Positions 1 through 9,714 of a stretch of DNA of 64,000 nt are shown here, piece by piece (the stretch's first letter is position 1; every line of letters begins with the position of its first letter). The position numbers and the translations under genes are program-made. Source of the stretch: an uncultured Faecalibacterium sp. (GTDB lineage Bacteria; Bacillota; Clostridia; Oscillospirales; Ruminococcaceae). The notes beneath the pieces were generated by a model. The model worked only from the letters and a program-made list of their open reading frames with translations, did no database searches and had not been told where the DNA came from. The DNA is taken from the NCBI GenBank assembly GCA_934533135.1, contig CAKTBG010000009.1:7644-71643 (forward strand). Direction: 5' to 3'.

Positions 1-791
1 TGACCCAGCAGCTGGATATGCTGCAGCCGCAGGAGATCTACCGCAAGACCGTGCAGGTGATGGAGGATGTGCTGGAAAACCGCAGCCTCACCATCTACCG
101 GATGGAACAAAACCATGTGTTTGCCCGCCTGACCGCGGCCAGTGCCGGAATGACGCCGGAGCCAGCCCACTCGCTGGAGCTGGAACAGTGGCTGGATGTG
201 ATCCGCGCCATTGAGCAGGAGGGGCTGTGGGTGAACCGCGGCCTCCTGCCCGGGCGTCCCATGTACGCCGCCGGTGTGCGGCAGAACGGCCGCCTTGTGG
301 TGCTCATCGGTCTGCGCACAGCCGGCGAAGAGCAGATGACGCTGTATTACCAGAATCTGTTCCGCATCCTCTGCGGACTGGTGGAGACCGCACTGGTGCG
401 CGCCTTTGCGTATGAGAGTGCCGTGCGGGAAAACTGGTATCTGCCCGATACCTGCCTGCTGCGCCCGGCCATGTTTGCCCAGCAGCTGGCCGCAGCCTGT
501 ACCCTGCAGGAAGAGAAGATGGCGCACCATCTGCTGCTGCGGGTGACCGGTGAATTCAAAAATCAGGCCGAACTCAATGCGCGGGTGGAGTGCTCCATCC
601 GCAGCACCGATGCCGCGGGCGTCGGAACCGACAATGCCGTTTACCTGTTGATGAATCAGGCCGACGAAGCGGATCTGCCCCTGCTGACCCGGCGTCTGGG
701 CGGAAAAGGGCTTCACGTCACCGCGGTGCCGCTGGATGAGCAGCTGCGGCTGATCCGCGCCGCGCAACCGGAGGTGCAGCATGGGGAATGA
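1..791 (+). CDS. pelD: PelD-like c-di-GMP receptor, 5' end outside window
   Basis: This is the C-terminal part of a Pel polysaccharide regulator. The frame is open to the left edge, so the start and any membrane and GAF regions are missing or partial. From the first in-window Met (position 18), a GAF-like segment runs to about residue 135 and a degenerate GGDEF domain follows. Residues 195-198 read RSTD, and five residues later TDNAV sits where GGDEF should be, followed by hydrophobic YLLM. That is the arrangement known for PelD: a preserved RxxD inhibitory site that binds c-di-GMP next to a dead active site. In the family, PelD sits in the inner membrane and activates Pel polymerisation. The gene overlaps pelE by 11 bases. 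Identity rests mainly on the neighbours (pelE, deacetylase, pelF, pelG) and on the I-site spacing. Confidence 0.82.
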   Translation, partial: TQQLDMLQPQEIYRKTVQVMEDVLENRSLTIYRMEQNHVFARLTAASAGMTPEPAHSLELEQWLDVIRAIEQEGLWVNRGLLPGRPMYAAGVRQNGRLVVLIGLRTAGEEQMTLYYQNLFRILCGLVETALVRAFAYESAVRENWYLPDTCLLRPAMFAQQLAAACTLQEEKMAHHLLLRVTGEFKNQAELNARVECSIRSTDAAGVGTDNAVYLLMNQADEADLPLLTRRLGGKGLHVTAVPLDEQLRLIRAAQPEVQHGE

Positions 792-1695
792 GTTCTGGCT
801 CGGGCTGGTGCTGCTGACGGTGCATCTGGCCGTGTGCGGGGGGCTCTGGCTGCTGGCGCGTGCCCGGGCATGGGAAGTGGAGGGATATTTTGTTCCGGTG
901 ATGCTTCTGGTGCCGGTGTGGGGGCCGCTGTGCGTGCTGCTGCTCCACACGTCCAACCGGCTCACGGGCGGATGCCTGCGGGAGCAGACGCTGGAAAAAC
1001 TCCGCATCAATGAGGAAATCCACGAGAGCATCCTCGTGGCGGACAACGAGGGCGAAGATACGGTCGTTCCTCTGGAGGAAGCGTTGCTGGTCAACAGCCC
1101 TGCCCAGAAGCGGAAACTCATCCTCTCGGTGCTGACGGATGACCCCGCAGGCTATTACGATCTGCTTCAGCAGGCGCGGATGGACAGCGACAGCGAGGTG
1201 GTGCACTACGCTTCCACGGCACTGTCGCAGATCACCAAGGAGGCCGACCTGAAATTGCAGAGGCAGGAACAGCGGTATGCCGCGGCTCCGGACGATGCCG
1301 CCGTGCTGGAAGAATACTGCGATTATCTGGGCAGCTATCTGGAGAGCGGCTTTGTGCAGGGCAAGGCTGCGGAGATCCAGTACCACCAGCTGGAGCAGCT
1401 GCTGAAAAAACGGCTGGAAAATCGGAACGGACGCCGCAGCTGTACGCTGGAGTGCAGGCTGGCGGATGTGCAGCTCAGCCTTGCGGAGTATGACCGCGCA
1501 GGGAAAACGCTGGAGGATCTCATCGACCGCTGGCCCCAGCGCGAGACGCCGTGGCTGCTTCGCCTGCGGCTGGCAGCGGCTCTGCGCGATGGGGAGGCCA
1601 TCCGGGAGACGCTGCGTCAAATCGAGGAAAAGGAGGTCTACCTCAGCGCAAAGGGCCGCGAGACCGTGCGGTTCTGGCAGGGGGAAGCGCAATGA
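781..1695 (+). CDS. pelE: PelE-like membrane-anchored TPR protein
   Basis: A 304-residue protein with two N-terminal membrane helices (about residues 5-25 and 36-58), then a long soluble helical region with repeated helix pairs of TPR type (about 140-300). In Pel systems PelE is a small inner-membrane TPR scaffold that couples PelD to the PelF-PelG synthase. The assignment comes from gene order and architecture, since PelE sequences are poorly conserved. The ATG at 781 lies inside the 3' end of pelD and the stop shares ATGA with the next gene, so translation is probably coupled. Confidence 0.72.
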   Translation: MGNEFWLGLVLLTVHLAVCGGLWLLARARAWEVEGYFVPVMLLVPVWGPLCVLLLHTSNRLTGGCLREQTLEKLRINEEIHESILVADNEGEDTVVPLEEALLVNSPAQKRKLILSVLTDDPAGYYDLLQQARMDSDSEVVHYASTALSQITKEADLKLQRQEQRYAAAPDDAAVLEEYCDYLGSYLESGFVQGKAAEIQYHQLEQLLKKRLENRNGRRSCTLECRLADVQLSLAEYDRAGKTLEDLIDRWPQRETPWLLRLRLAAALRDGEAIRETLRQIEEKEVYLSAKGRETVRFWQGEAQ

Positions 1696-3554
1696 TGGAA
1701 GAACTTTTTTCCCGGCTGCGGGCGTTCCGCTGGCAGAAACTGCTGATCATCTGGGCCGTGTTTGCGGCGATGGCTGCCATCCTGTTCACGGAGCGCAGCG
1801 GCATTCAGTACGAAGCCACGCAGTTTAAGATCGATTATCTCCCCCGGGCAGAGGTGCAGCCCGCCCAGATCGCGCTGTTTGGCCAGCCGGTCACCTGCCT
1901 GCTGCTCTACGATTCCGGGCAGGGAGGCACAGACCTTGCCAAAGAGCAGTTTGATCAGATCCTTCTGGATATGAAGGTGAGCACGCAGGCCGTGGATGTC
2001 CACACAACGCCGCTTGCCGGCATCCCGGAGTTTGGCCGGTACAAGACCGTCGTGATCCTCATGAGCGATCTGGACGCGCTGGGCAAGCGTCTGACCGACC
2101 TGATGAACTGGGTGCAGGACGGTGGAAGCGTCCTGTTTGCCATGACGCCCGACAAAACGACCTATTTTGACGCGATTTCGCCCAAGCTGGGCGTCCAGTC
2201 CTCTTCCTGGGAGTACAAGACGGCCGAGAGCATCGTTCCAGCGGAAGACTTTATGCTGGGCGGCGGGCAGCGGTATGAATTCAGCGATCCGTTCGAGTCC
2301 TCCCTCAGCGTCAGTCTCCGGGAGGAGGCCACCGTCTATGCCCGCACGGGGGACGAGGGGGTCCCGCTGGTGTGGGGCACCAAGTCCGGCAGCGGCAGGG
2401 TGGTGGTGGACAACATCGGCATCTACGATAAGGTGCTGCGGGGCATTTACGCAGCCTCCTACAGCCTCCTGTGCGATGCCGCTGCCTACCCGGTGATCAA
2501 CAGTGCCGTGTTCTATCTGGACGATTTTCCTTCTCCGGTGCCCGGCGGCGACGGCACGTACATCCGCAGGGATTACGGCATGAGCATTGCGGATTTCTAT
2601 GCCAAGGTCTGGTGGCCGGATCTCATGAAGCTGGCGCAGGAATACGCCATCCGCTTTACCGGTGTGATGATCGAAAACTATGAGGACGATACCCAGAGTG
2701 CGCCGACGCGCCAGCCGGACACCCAGCAGTTCCGCTACTACGGCAGCCTGCTGCTGCGGCAGGGCGGGGAAGTGGGCTTCCATGGCTACAACCACCAGCC
2801 GCTGGTGCTGCCGGATACCGATTACAAAGGGCTGTATGCCTATCATCAATGGCCCAGTGAGGACGCGGTCGTGGCGGCGATGGAAGAGCTGCTGGCGTTT
2901 CAAAAGGCTGTGCTGCCCCACACCGAGGGCAGCGTCTATGTGCCGCCCTCCAACATCCTCTCCGCCGCCGGGCGGAAGGTGCTGGGCAGCAGGGTATCCC
3001 AGATCCGCACCATCACCAGCACCTACTTTGCGGACGGCACCTCCCTGCCCTATGTGCAGGAGTTTGGCGTGGCCAGCGACGGCGTCGTGGAGCAGCCCCG
3101 CATCGTGTCCGGCAGTATGGTGGGAGATTCCTATATGCGGCTGGCCGCGATGAGCGAGCTGAATATGCACTATGTCAGCACGCATTTTATGCACCCGGAC
3201 GATCTGCTGGATGTGGACCGCGGTGCGGCAGAAGGCTGGGAGACCTACAAAGGCGGCCTGAAAGATTACCTCAAATGGCTCCGGGCCGCCGCGCCGGATC
3301 TGCGCAAACAGACCGGCACCGAGTGCTCGGGTGCCATCCAGCGGTACAGCCAGCTCACCGTTTCCATGGAGAGCACCCCCGCGGAGTGGACGCTGACCCT
3401 CGGCAATTTTGTGGATGAGGGGTGGCTGCTCTTCCGCGCCAATGAGGGCACCCCCGGCCGGGTGACGGGCGGCGAATTGACCCGCCTGACGGGAGATCTC
3501 TACCTGCTCAAAGCCAATGCCGACACCGTCCATATTGAAAAGAAAGGGGTATGA
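1692..3554 (+). CDS. pelA: PelA deacetylase-type protein (DUF2194), Gram-positive form
   Basis: A 620-residue protein with one N-terminal membrane anchor (about residues 17-35) and a large extracellular part. Residues 60-270 look like a Rossmann-type or amidotransferase-like module. A DUF2194 polysaccharide-deacetylase domain follows, with YLDDFPSP near 275, GFHGYNHQ near 362-369 (metal-ligand histidines) and THFMHPDD near 498-505. In Gram-positive Pel operons PelA is reduced to the deacetylase part, which partly removes acetyl groups from the GalNAc-containing polymer. No glycoside hydrolase domain is seen here. Two consecutive ATGs begin at 1692; the first overlaps the pelE stop. The stop overlaps the pelF start (ATGA). 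Confidence 0.82.
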   Translation: MMEELFSRLRAFRWQKLLIIWAVFAAMAAILFTERSGIQYEATQFKIDYLPRAEVQPAQIALFGQPVTCLLLYDSGQGGTDLAKEQFDQILLDMKVSTQAVDVHTTPLAGIPEFGRYKTVVILMSDLDALGKRLTDLMNWVQDGGSVLFAMTPDKTTYFDAISPKLGVQSSSWEYKTAESIVPAEDFMLGGGQRYEFSDPFESSLSVSLREEATVYARTGDEGVPLVWGTKSGSGRVVVDNIGIYDKVLRGIYAASYSLLCDAAAYPVINSAVFYLDDFPSPVPGGDGTYIRRDYGMSIADFYAKVWWPDLMKLAQEYAIRFTGVMIENYEDDTQSAPTRQPDTQQFRYYGSLLLRQGGEVGFHGYNHQPLVLPDTDYKGLYAYHQWPSEDAVVAAMEELLAFQKAVLPHTEGSVYVPPSNILSAAGRKVLGSRVSQIRTITSTYFADGTSLPYVQEFGVASDGVVEQPRIVSGSMVGDSYMRLAAMSELNMHYVSTHFMHPDDLLDVDRGAAEGWETYKGGLKDYLKWLRAAAPDLRKQTGTECSGAIQRYSQLTVSMESTPAEWTLTLGNFVDEGWLLFRANEGTPGRVTGGELTRLTGDLYLLKANADTVHIEKKGV

Positions 3555-4972
3555 CCATGCGCATCTGTCTGGTTCTGGAAGGGTCTTATCCCTATGTCCA
3601 CGGCGGCGTCTCCACTTGGATGCACGCCTATCTTCAGGCCATGCCCCAGCAGGAGTTTTCGCTCTGGGTCATCGGAGCCAAAGCGCAGGATCGGGGAAAG
3701 TTCGTATATGAGCTGCCGCCCAACGTGAAAGAGGTGGAGGAGGTCTTTCTGGACGACGCCCTCCGGCTCCACGGGGAGCAGAAGCCCGTCCTGTTTTCCG
3801 CCGCCGAGCGCGCCGCCCTGCGGGAGCTGGTACGGCTGGGGCATCCGGATTGGGATGTGCTGTACCGCCTGTTTCAGGAACGGGGCGTCCACCCGCTTTC
3901 TTTTTTGCAGAGCCGGGATTTTATGGAGTTGTTCACCGACATCTGTCTGCAGGAGTACCCGTATGTTGCGTATGCGGACGCGTTCCACACCATGCGCTCG
4001 ATGCTGCTGCCGGTGCTCTATCTGCTCACCGGGCGGGTGCCGAAGGCGGATGTCTACCATGCCATCTCCACCGGCTACGGCGGTCTGCTGGCCTGTCTGG
4101 GCGGCAGCGTGAACCATGCGCCGGTGCTCCTGACCGAACACGGCATCTACACCCGGGAACGGGAGGAGGAGATCATCCGCGCCGAGTGGGTGGTGCCCTC
4201 GTTCAAGAACCGGTGGATCCGGTTCTTCTATATGCTCTCGGAGGAGATCTACCGGCGGGCGTTCCGGGTCAGCAGCCTGTTCTACAATGCCCGCCGGACG
4301 CAGATCGAGATGGGGTGCAATGCCGCAAAGTGCATCGTCATCCCCAACGGCGTCCAGTACGAGCGGTTCTGCAGGATCCCGCTCAAGGAGGAGGACGGCT
4401 GGGTGGACATCGGCGCAGTGGTGCGTCTGGCCCCCATCAAGGACGTCAAGACCATGATCTATGCGTTCTTTGAGCTGGCCTCCCGGGTGCCCAACGTCCG
4501 GCTCCACATCATGGGCGGCGTGGACGATGAGGACTACGCCAAGGAGTGCTACGCGCTGGTGGAGCAGTTGCAGCTCAAGAATCTGCTCTTCACCGGCCGG
4601 GTGGATGTGGTGCAGTATATGCAGAAGCTGGATTTCACCATCCTTACCAGCATCTCGGAGGGGCAGCCGCTCTCCGTGCTGGAATCCATGGCGGCGCGCC
4701 GCCCCTGCGTGACCACCGAGGTGGGCTGCTGCCGCGAACTGCTGGAAGGTGCCCCGGGGGATACGCTGGGCGTGGCAGGCTACTGCGTGCCCCCCATGTA
4801 CCGGCAGGGTCTGGCCGACGCCATGGAAAAGATGTGCGCCAGCCGTGCCCGCCGCGAAGAGATGGGGCAGATCGGGCAAAGGCGGGTGGATGCGTACTTC
4901 CACCACGAGCAGATGCTGGCCAACTACCGGAAAATGTACGATGAGACCGCAACGGAATATCACTTGGAGTAA
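3551..4972 (+). CDS. pelF: PelF-like GT4 glycosyltransferase
   Basis: A 473-residue retaining GT-B glycosyltransferase of family 4. Visible features are an N-terminal Rossmann strand and glycine loop (EGSYPYVHGGVSTW, residues 10-23), the acceptor-side EHGIYTREREEE near 196, the domain junction IPNGV near 265, and the nucleotide-sugar motif SEGQPLSVLES near 370. PelF is the cytosolic polymerase that uses UDP-sugars to build Pel. It has no signal peptide or membrane segment, as expected. It overlaps the preceding stop codon and ends two bases before pelG. Length matches the family (about 470-510). Confidence 0.9.
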   Translation: MTMRICLVLEGSYPYVHGGVSTWMHAYLQAMPQQEFSLWVIGAKAQDRGKFVYELPPNVKEVEEVFLDDALRLHGEQKPVLFSAAERAALRELVRLGHPDWDVLYRLFQERGVHPLSFLQSRDFMELFTDICLQEYPYVAYADAFHTMRSMLLPVLYLLTGRVPKADVYHAISTGYGGLLACLGGSVNHAPVLLTEHGIYTREREEEIIRAEWVVPSFKNRWIRFFYMLSEEIYRRAFRVSSLFYNARRTQIEMGCNAAKCIVIPNGVQYERFCRIPLKEEDGWVDIGAVVRLAPIKDVKTMIYAFFELASRVPNVRLHIMGGVDDEDYAKECYALVEQLQLKNLLFTGRVDVVQYMQKLDFTILTSISEGQPLSVLESMAARRPCVTTEVGCCRELLEGAPGDTLGVAGYCVPPMYRQGLADAMEKMCASRARREEMGQIGQRRVDAYFHHEQMLANYRKMYDETATEYHLE

Positions 4973-4974
4973 CT

Positions 4975-6453
4975 ATGGCAGGAATTGGATTTGAATTAAA
5001 AAAACTGTTCCGCCGCAAGGGGTTGTTTGCTTCTCTGCGGGCGTACGGATATGCGGGCATCATCTGCACCGGCCCCATGCTGCTGGGCGTTGTGCTCCAG
5101 CTGGGGATCCTGCTGCTCTGCGGCTGGGTCGGCGCACCGCGGGATCAGCAGGATCTGCTGGTCTGCATGATCACCTATACGCTGCTGTTCTCCCTGACGG
5201 TCACCAGCTTTTTTTCCATGCCGGTGACGCGCTATCTGGCCGATATGCTCTATGAGGAGCAGGAGCATACGATCCTGCCCTCGTTCTGGGGCTCCGGCAG
5301 CCTGATGCTGGTGCTGGGCTGCCCGCTGTATGGGCTGTTTCTGCTGGTCTCCGGGGCGACTCTTCTGCAGGGGCTGCTCTGCCTGTGGCTGTTTGCGGAG
5401 ATGATCGTGAACTGGAACGGCATGAGCTATCTGACCGCCATCAAGGACTATCGGGGCATCCTGTGCTCGTTTCTGGCCGCCATCGCGCTGGCGTTTGGGC
5501 TGGGTGCCGTACTGGTGGTGCTGCTGGGCTGCCCGGTGCTGGAGGGGATGCTCTTTGCAGTGGCCATGGGCTACGGCCTGATGATGGTCTGGGATGTGGT
5601 GCTGCTCTACCGGTACTTCCCCCAGAGCGATGCAAGCCCGTGGGCGTTCCTGCGCTGGGTGGATGCGTTTCTGCCGCTGGCCTTCACGGGGCTGTGTACC
5701 AACCTGGGGCTGTTTGCCCACCTTGTCATCTGCTGGGCAGGGCCGGTGGGCGTGCAGGTCAAAGGGCTGTTTTATGGGGCACCGTATTATGATGTTCCTG
5801 CCCTGATCGCGTTTCTGACCATCCTCATCACAAGCGTGAATTTCGTGGTGTCGGTGGAGGTCAATTTTTACCCCAAATACCGGAATTACTACAGCCTGTT
5901 CAACGATGGCGGCGTTGTGGGCGACATCGTGACCGCAGAGGAAGAGATGCTGGCGGTGCTGAACCGGGAGCTGCGGTTCACCGCCCTCAAACAGCTGTTT
6001 GCGACGGCGGCGGTGCTCTCGCTGGAGGGCACGCTGCTGGATCTGCTGCCCCTTGGGTTCAACGATCTGATGCATGGCTACTTCCGTACCCTGTGTGTGG
6101 GCTACGGCCTTTACGCCGTGGGCAACACCCTCCTGATGATCCTGCTTTACTTTACGGATTACGGCGGTGCGGTGGCCGCTGCCGCCGTGTTTGCCGTATC
6201 CGCCGGGGGGCTTACGGCTCTTTCCATGGCGTTTGACCCTGCGTTTTACGGGTTCGGCTTCCTGATCGGGGCGGCACTGTTCTATCTGGTCACGCTGTTC
6301 CGGCTGGATGCGTTTACGTCCAATCTGCCCTATCGGGTGCTGGGGCGGCAGCCCATTGTGGCCGAGCGCAGGACCGGATGGTTCACCCGGCTGGGGCTGT
6401 TTTTGGAGCATCACAAAGGAACGGAGCGAGAGGAGAAGAAAAATGAAAGCTGA
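4975..6453 (+). CDS. pelG: PelG-like polysaccharide transporter (MATE/MOP type)
   Basis: A 492-residue membrane protein with about 12 hydrophobic helices. The start MAGIGFELKKLFRRKGL followed by a glycine- and proline-bearing first helix is typical of PelG. In Pel systems PelG is thought to move the growing polymer across the membrane with PelF, PelD and PelE. The C-terminal tail is basic and then acidic. Its last 11 bases overlap the start of the CotH-like gene, which argues that the downstream genes belong to the same transcript. Confidence 0.88.
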   Translation: MAGIGFELKKLFRRKGLFASLRAYGYAGIICTGPMLLGVVLQLGILLLCGWVGAPRDQQDLLVCMITYTLLFSLTVTSFFSMPVTRYLADMLYEEQEHTILPSFWGSGSLMLVLGCPLYGLFLLVSGATLLQGLLCLWLFAEMIVNWNGMSYLTAIKDYRGILCSFLAAIALAFGLGAVLVVLLGCPVLEGMLFAVAMGYGLMMVWDVVLLYRYFPQSDASPWAFLRWVDAFLPLAFTGLCTNLGLFAHLVICWAGPVGVQVKGLFYGAPYYDVPALIAFLTILITSVNFVVSVEVNFYPKYRNYYSLFNDGGVVGDIVTAEEEMLAVLNRELRFTALKQLFATAAVLSLEGTLLDLLPLGFNDLMHGYFRTLCVGYGLYAVGNTLLMILLYFTDYGGAVAAAAVFAVSAGGLTALSMAFDPAFYGFGFLIGAALFYLVTLFRLDAFTSNLPYRVLGRQPIVAERRTGWFTRLGLFLEHHKGTEREEKKNES

Positions 6454-8245
6454 AAATCGGATCCCGCGCCGCAGGGTGCTGGGGCTGGGGGTAGCGTTGG
6501 CCGGGCTGTGCGCGGGCTGTGCCGTGCTGCCAGCCGGGAGTACCGAGAGTGCTGCCGGTTCACAGGCAGCGTCTGGGGAGAAAGCAGCGGGCAGGGTGGA
6601 AAAGGCTCCGCTGGAAGAGATCCACAACGTCCATCTGCGGGATAACCCGGAGCTGTACGAGGTCTACGACGACAGCGGCGTGGTGACGATGTACCTGACC
6701 GTGAGCCGCGGCAACGACAGCGAGAACACCGACCACAGCTGGGCGGAGATCAACCATTATTCGACTTACGATTATGAGGCCATGGGGGTGCCCCGCTATC
6801 AGGTCAACGCCCTTTTGCAGGTGGGCGATGAGAACGGCCCCCTGCCCGGTGAGCTGGGATATGCGGTGGAGGCTCCCAACGCCACGGTGCAGATCCGCGG
6901 TCAGAGTTCCAGCAGAGGTGCACAGAAAAACTACAAAATAAAGCTCAAGAAAAACAAGGGCAGCTGGCGCGGCCAGCGCACCATCGCGCTGAACAAGCAC
7001 ATGAGCGAGGGACTGCGGTTCCGCAACAAGATGGCCTACGACCTCATCCGGGGCATCGACCAGATGATGGGGCTGCGCACCCAGTTTGTCCATCTTTATG
7101 TGAAAGATCTGACCGACAGTTCCAGCGGTGTTTTTGAAGATTACGGTCTGTACACGCAGGTGGAGCAGCTGAACAAGACGGCTCTGAAAGCCCACGGTCT
7201 GAATCCGGAAGCCCAACTCTATAAAGTAAACTTCTTTGAGTTCTACCGTTATGAGGATGCCATTAAGCTTACCAGTGATCCTACCTACGATCAATCCATC
7301 TTTGAATCCTATCTTGAAATCAAGGGCAGCAGCGACCACAGCAAACTCATCGAGATGCTGGAAAAGCTGAACGACGAATCCCAGCCGATGGAAAAGCTGC
7401 TGGAAACGTATTTTGATGTGGAGAACATTGCCTACTGGATGGCGTTCCAGCTATTGATGGGCAATGCCGATACCCAGAGCCGCAATGTGTATCTTTACAG
7501 TCCGCCAAACGCCAGCGTCTGGTATCTGCTGGACTGGGATAACGACGATATGCTTCGCCGTAAGGAACGCGAACTTATCCGCTTTACAGATGCTGAAAGC
7601 TGGGAGTGGGGCATCAGCAACTACTGGTGCAATGTGCTGTTCCGCCGCTGCCTTCAGACCGCACGCTATCGGGAAGCACTGGATGCGGCCGTGCGGGAGC
7701 TGCACGACTATCTGAACGCCGACCGCATCGAGGAGATGACGGCACACTACCGCACCATCACCGAGCAGTACATCTGGCAGCTGCCGGACGTGCTGCATCT
7801 TCCGGTGACAAAACCGCAGTACGATGTCATCGCAGCGGCTCTGCCGGAGGAGATCGAGGAAAACTATCAGCAGTATCCGGAGGGCTATCGTTCCCCCATG
7901 CCGTTCTACATCGGGGTGCCCTCGCTCCAGAACGGGGCACTCCAGCTGAGCTGGGATCCCTCCTACGATTTCGACGCCGAGAACATCACCTATACGGTGG
8001 AACTGGCCCGGGATTACCAGTTCCGGCAGGTGCTCTACCGGGAGGAGGACGTCGTGCTGCCGATGGCGCAGACGGCGGCCCCCGGCGCGGGTCAGTATTT
8101 CATCCGGGTGCGCGCCACCAACGCCTCCGGCTATACGCAGGATGCCTTTGATTATTATGTCATCGACACCGGCAAGGTGTACGGCGTCAAATGCTTTTAC
8201 ATCCAGCCGGACGGCACGGTGGTGGAGGATCTCTATGAAGAATGA
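6443..8245 (+). CDS. CotH-type kinase lipoprotein with C-terminal Fn3-like domain
   Basis: A 600-residue protein. The N-terminus has arginines 9-11 (RRRVLGLG), a hydrophobic stretch and AGC at 24-26, so it looks like a twin-arginine lipoprotein signal; Cys at the -3 position of the lipobox is atypical. The CotH atypical-kinase domain covers about 100-440: GQSSSRG near 153, LNKHM near 178, GNADTQSRN near 339 and LLDWDND near 361, the last two matching the CotH nucleotide and metal motifs. A fibronectin-III-like beta domain follows (about 490-580). CotH of Bacillus phosphorylates spore-coat proteins. Here the position after pelG and before a VTC protein suggests an extracellular or surface phosphorylation role linked to the polymer. 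The substrate is unknown. RBS AGGAG lies at 6431-6435. Confidence 0.85.
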   Translation: MKAENRIPRRRVLGLGVALAGLCAGCAVLPAGSTESAAGSQAASGEKAAGRVEKAPLEEIHNVHLRDNPELYEVYDDSGVVTMYLTVSRGNDSENTDHSWAEINHYSTYDYEAMGVPRYQVNALLQVGDENGPLPGELGYAVEAPNATVQIRGQSSSRGAQKNYKIKLKKNKGSWRGQRTIALNKHMSEGLRFRNKMAYDLIRGIDQMMGLRTQFVHLYVKDLTDSSSGVFEDYGLYTQVEQLNKTALKAHGLNPEAQLYKVNFFEFYRYEDAIKLTSDPTYDQSIFESYLEIKGSSDHSKLIEMLEKLNDESQPMEKLLETYFDVENIAYWMAFQLLMGNADTQSRNVYLYSPPNASVWYLLDWDNDDMLRRKERELIRFTDAESWEWGISNYWCNVLFRRCLQTARYREALDAAVRELHDYLNADRIEEMTAHYRTITEQYIWQLPDVLHLPVTKPQYDVIAAALPEEIEENYQQYPEGYRSPMPFYIGVPSLQNGALQLSWDPSYDFDAENITYTVELARDYQFRQVLYREEDVVLPMAQTAAPGAGQYFIRVRATNASGYTQDAFDYYVIDTGKVYGVKCFYIQPDGTVVEDLYEE

Positions 8246-9026
8246 GTCCGCATTCTGGCGGCGGTGCTTGGAGCGGGGAGAACAATGGTTGGCTCCACTG
8301 CCCCGCAGCCATGCCGAGACCTACCGCCACGAGCTGAAATACCTCATTTCGGAGGCGGATCAGGCAGAATTGGCGGTGCGGATGGCTCCGGTGTTTCATC
8401 TGGACCCCCACGCGCAGCAGGGCGGGTACTTCATCCGCAGCCTGTATTTTGACGATTGCTGGAACACCGCCTACGAGGAGAAGGAGGCGGGCGTTCTCCT
8501 GCGCAAAAAGTACCGCATACGCATTTACAATTGCAGCGACCGCAGCATCAAGCTGGAACGCAAGAAGAAATGCGGCAGTTATATCTACAAGGAAGCCGCC
8601 CCGCTCACCCGGGCGGAGCTCGAGCAGATCCTGCAAGGGGAGTATGGCTTTCTGCTGCACAGCTCCCACCGCCTGTGTCAGGAGTTCTACACCGAGTGCA
8701 TCTGCAAGATGCTCCGCCCCCGGGTGATCGTGGATTACGACCGGGTGCCGTGGATTTTGGATGCCGGCACGGTGCGCGTGACCTTTGACCGGGATGTCCG
8801 GGCGGCTGTGGGCGGCTGGGATCTGTTTGACCCCGCGCTCCCCACCCTGCCGGTGCTGGAGCCGGGCAAACTGGTGATGGAAGTCAAATTTACCGAGTTC
8901 CTGCCGCAGATCGTGCGGCAGCTCCTCCCGCCCCGTGCGCAGGAGCTGACCGCCGTCTCCAAATATGTGCTGTGCTGCGATAAGACCGCCTATCAGCACG
9001 GGTTTGAATACTGGAACGAAACTTGA
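8235..9026 (+). CDS. VTC-domain (polyphosphate polymerase-like) protein
   Basis: A 263-residue cytosolic protein of the VTC / triphosphate-tunnel metalloenzyme fold. Motifs are in the expected order: RHELKYLI (31-38), RSLYFDD (near 68), KYRIRIYN (near 92), KLERKKK (near 106), EFYTECICKM followed by RPRVIVDYDR (150-168) and VMEVKF (near 214). These basic and acidic strands line the tunnel where yeast Vtc4 makes polyphosphate from ATP. Bacterial single-domain VTC proteins often neighbour CotH and DUF4956 genes, but their reaction is not settled. It overlaps the CotH-like gene by 11 bases. Confidence 0.86.
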   Translation: MKNESAFWRRCLERGEQWLAPLPRSHAETYRHELKYLISEADQAELAVRMAPVFHLDPHAQQGGYFIRSLYFDDCWNTAYEEKEAGVLLRKKYRIRIYNCSDRSIKLERKKKCGSYIYKEAAPLTRAELEQILQGEYGFLLHSSHRLCQEFYTECICKMLRPRVIVDYDRVPWILDAGTVRVTFDRDVRAAVGGWDLFDPALPTLPVLEPGKLVMEVKFTEFLPQIVRQLLPPRAQELTAVSKYVLCCDKTAYQHGFEYWNET

Positions 9027-9048
9027 GGGGAAAGGAATACAATTTGCC

Positions 9049-9714
9049 ATGAGCACAAAAGACTTTATCAAGAAATCTGTCCTGAACGCCTTTACCCAGT
9101 ACGATGCGCCCAAGCTGGCCGTGGCACTGCTGGCGGCACTGGCACTGGGGATCCTCATCTATCTGGTCTACCGCAAATTCTATACGGGCGTGGTCTACTC
9201 CCGCAGCTTTGCGGTCACGCTGGTGGGAATGTGCGTGCTCACCTGCATGGTCACGCTGGCCATCAGCACCAACGTGGTCATCTCCCTTGGTATGGTGGGT
9301 GCATTGTCCATCGTCCGCTTCCGCACCGCTGTCAAGGATCCGCTGGATCTGCTGTATCTGTTCTGGTCCATCACCACGGGCATTACGGCGGGTGCCGGGA
9401 TGTATGCGCTGGGGCTGGTGACGGCGGCGGTCATGATCGTGATGATCTATCTGTTCTCCCACTGGCAGGACAAAGGCCGGGTGTACATTGCCGTGATCCA
9501 CTATGTGGGCACCGAGGCCGGAGACAACATCGTCCGGGCACTGGGGCGCATCAAATTTGCCGTCAAATCCAAGACCATGCGGGGCGAAAACACCGAGATG
9601 GCGGTGGAGGTCTTCTGCAAAGACCCCGATGTGGAATTTGCAGACCGGATCCGCGCGGTGGAGGGCGTGCAGGACGTCACCCTCATCCAGTACAACGGGG
9701 AGTATCATGGGTAA
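9049..9714 (+). CDS. DUF4956 membrane protein
   Basis: A 221-residue protein with about four membrane helices in the first 140 residues. It has the very conserved DUF4956 stretch VISLGMVGALSIVRFRTAVKD (about 81-101) and a cytosolic C-terminal ferredoxin-like part resembling regulatory domains. The function of the family is not known. It is repeatedly found beside VTC and CotH genes, so a transport or gating role for a phosphate polymer or phospho-donor is an inference only. The ATG at 9049 follows AGGGGAAAGG at 9027-9036, 22 bases after the VTC stop. Confidence 0.83.
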   Translation: MSTKDFIKKSVLNAFTQYDAPKLAVALLAALALGILIYLVYRKFYTGVVYSRSFAVTLVGMCVLTCMVTLAISTNVVISLGMVGALSIVRFRTAVKDPLDLLYLFWSITTGITAGAGMYALGLVTAAVMIVMIYLFSHWQDKGRVYIAVIHYVGTEAGDNIVRALGRIKFAVKSKTMRGENTEMAVEVFCKDPDVEFADRIRAVEGVQDVTLIQYNGEYHG

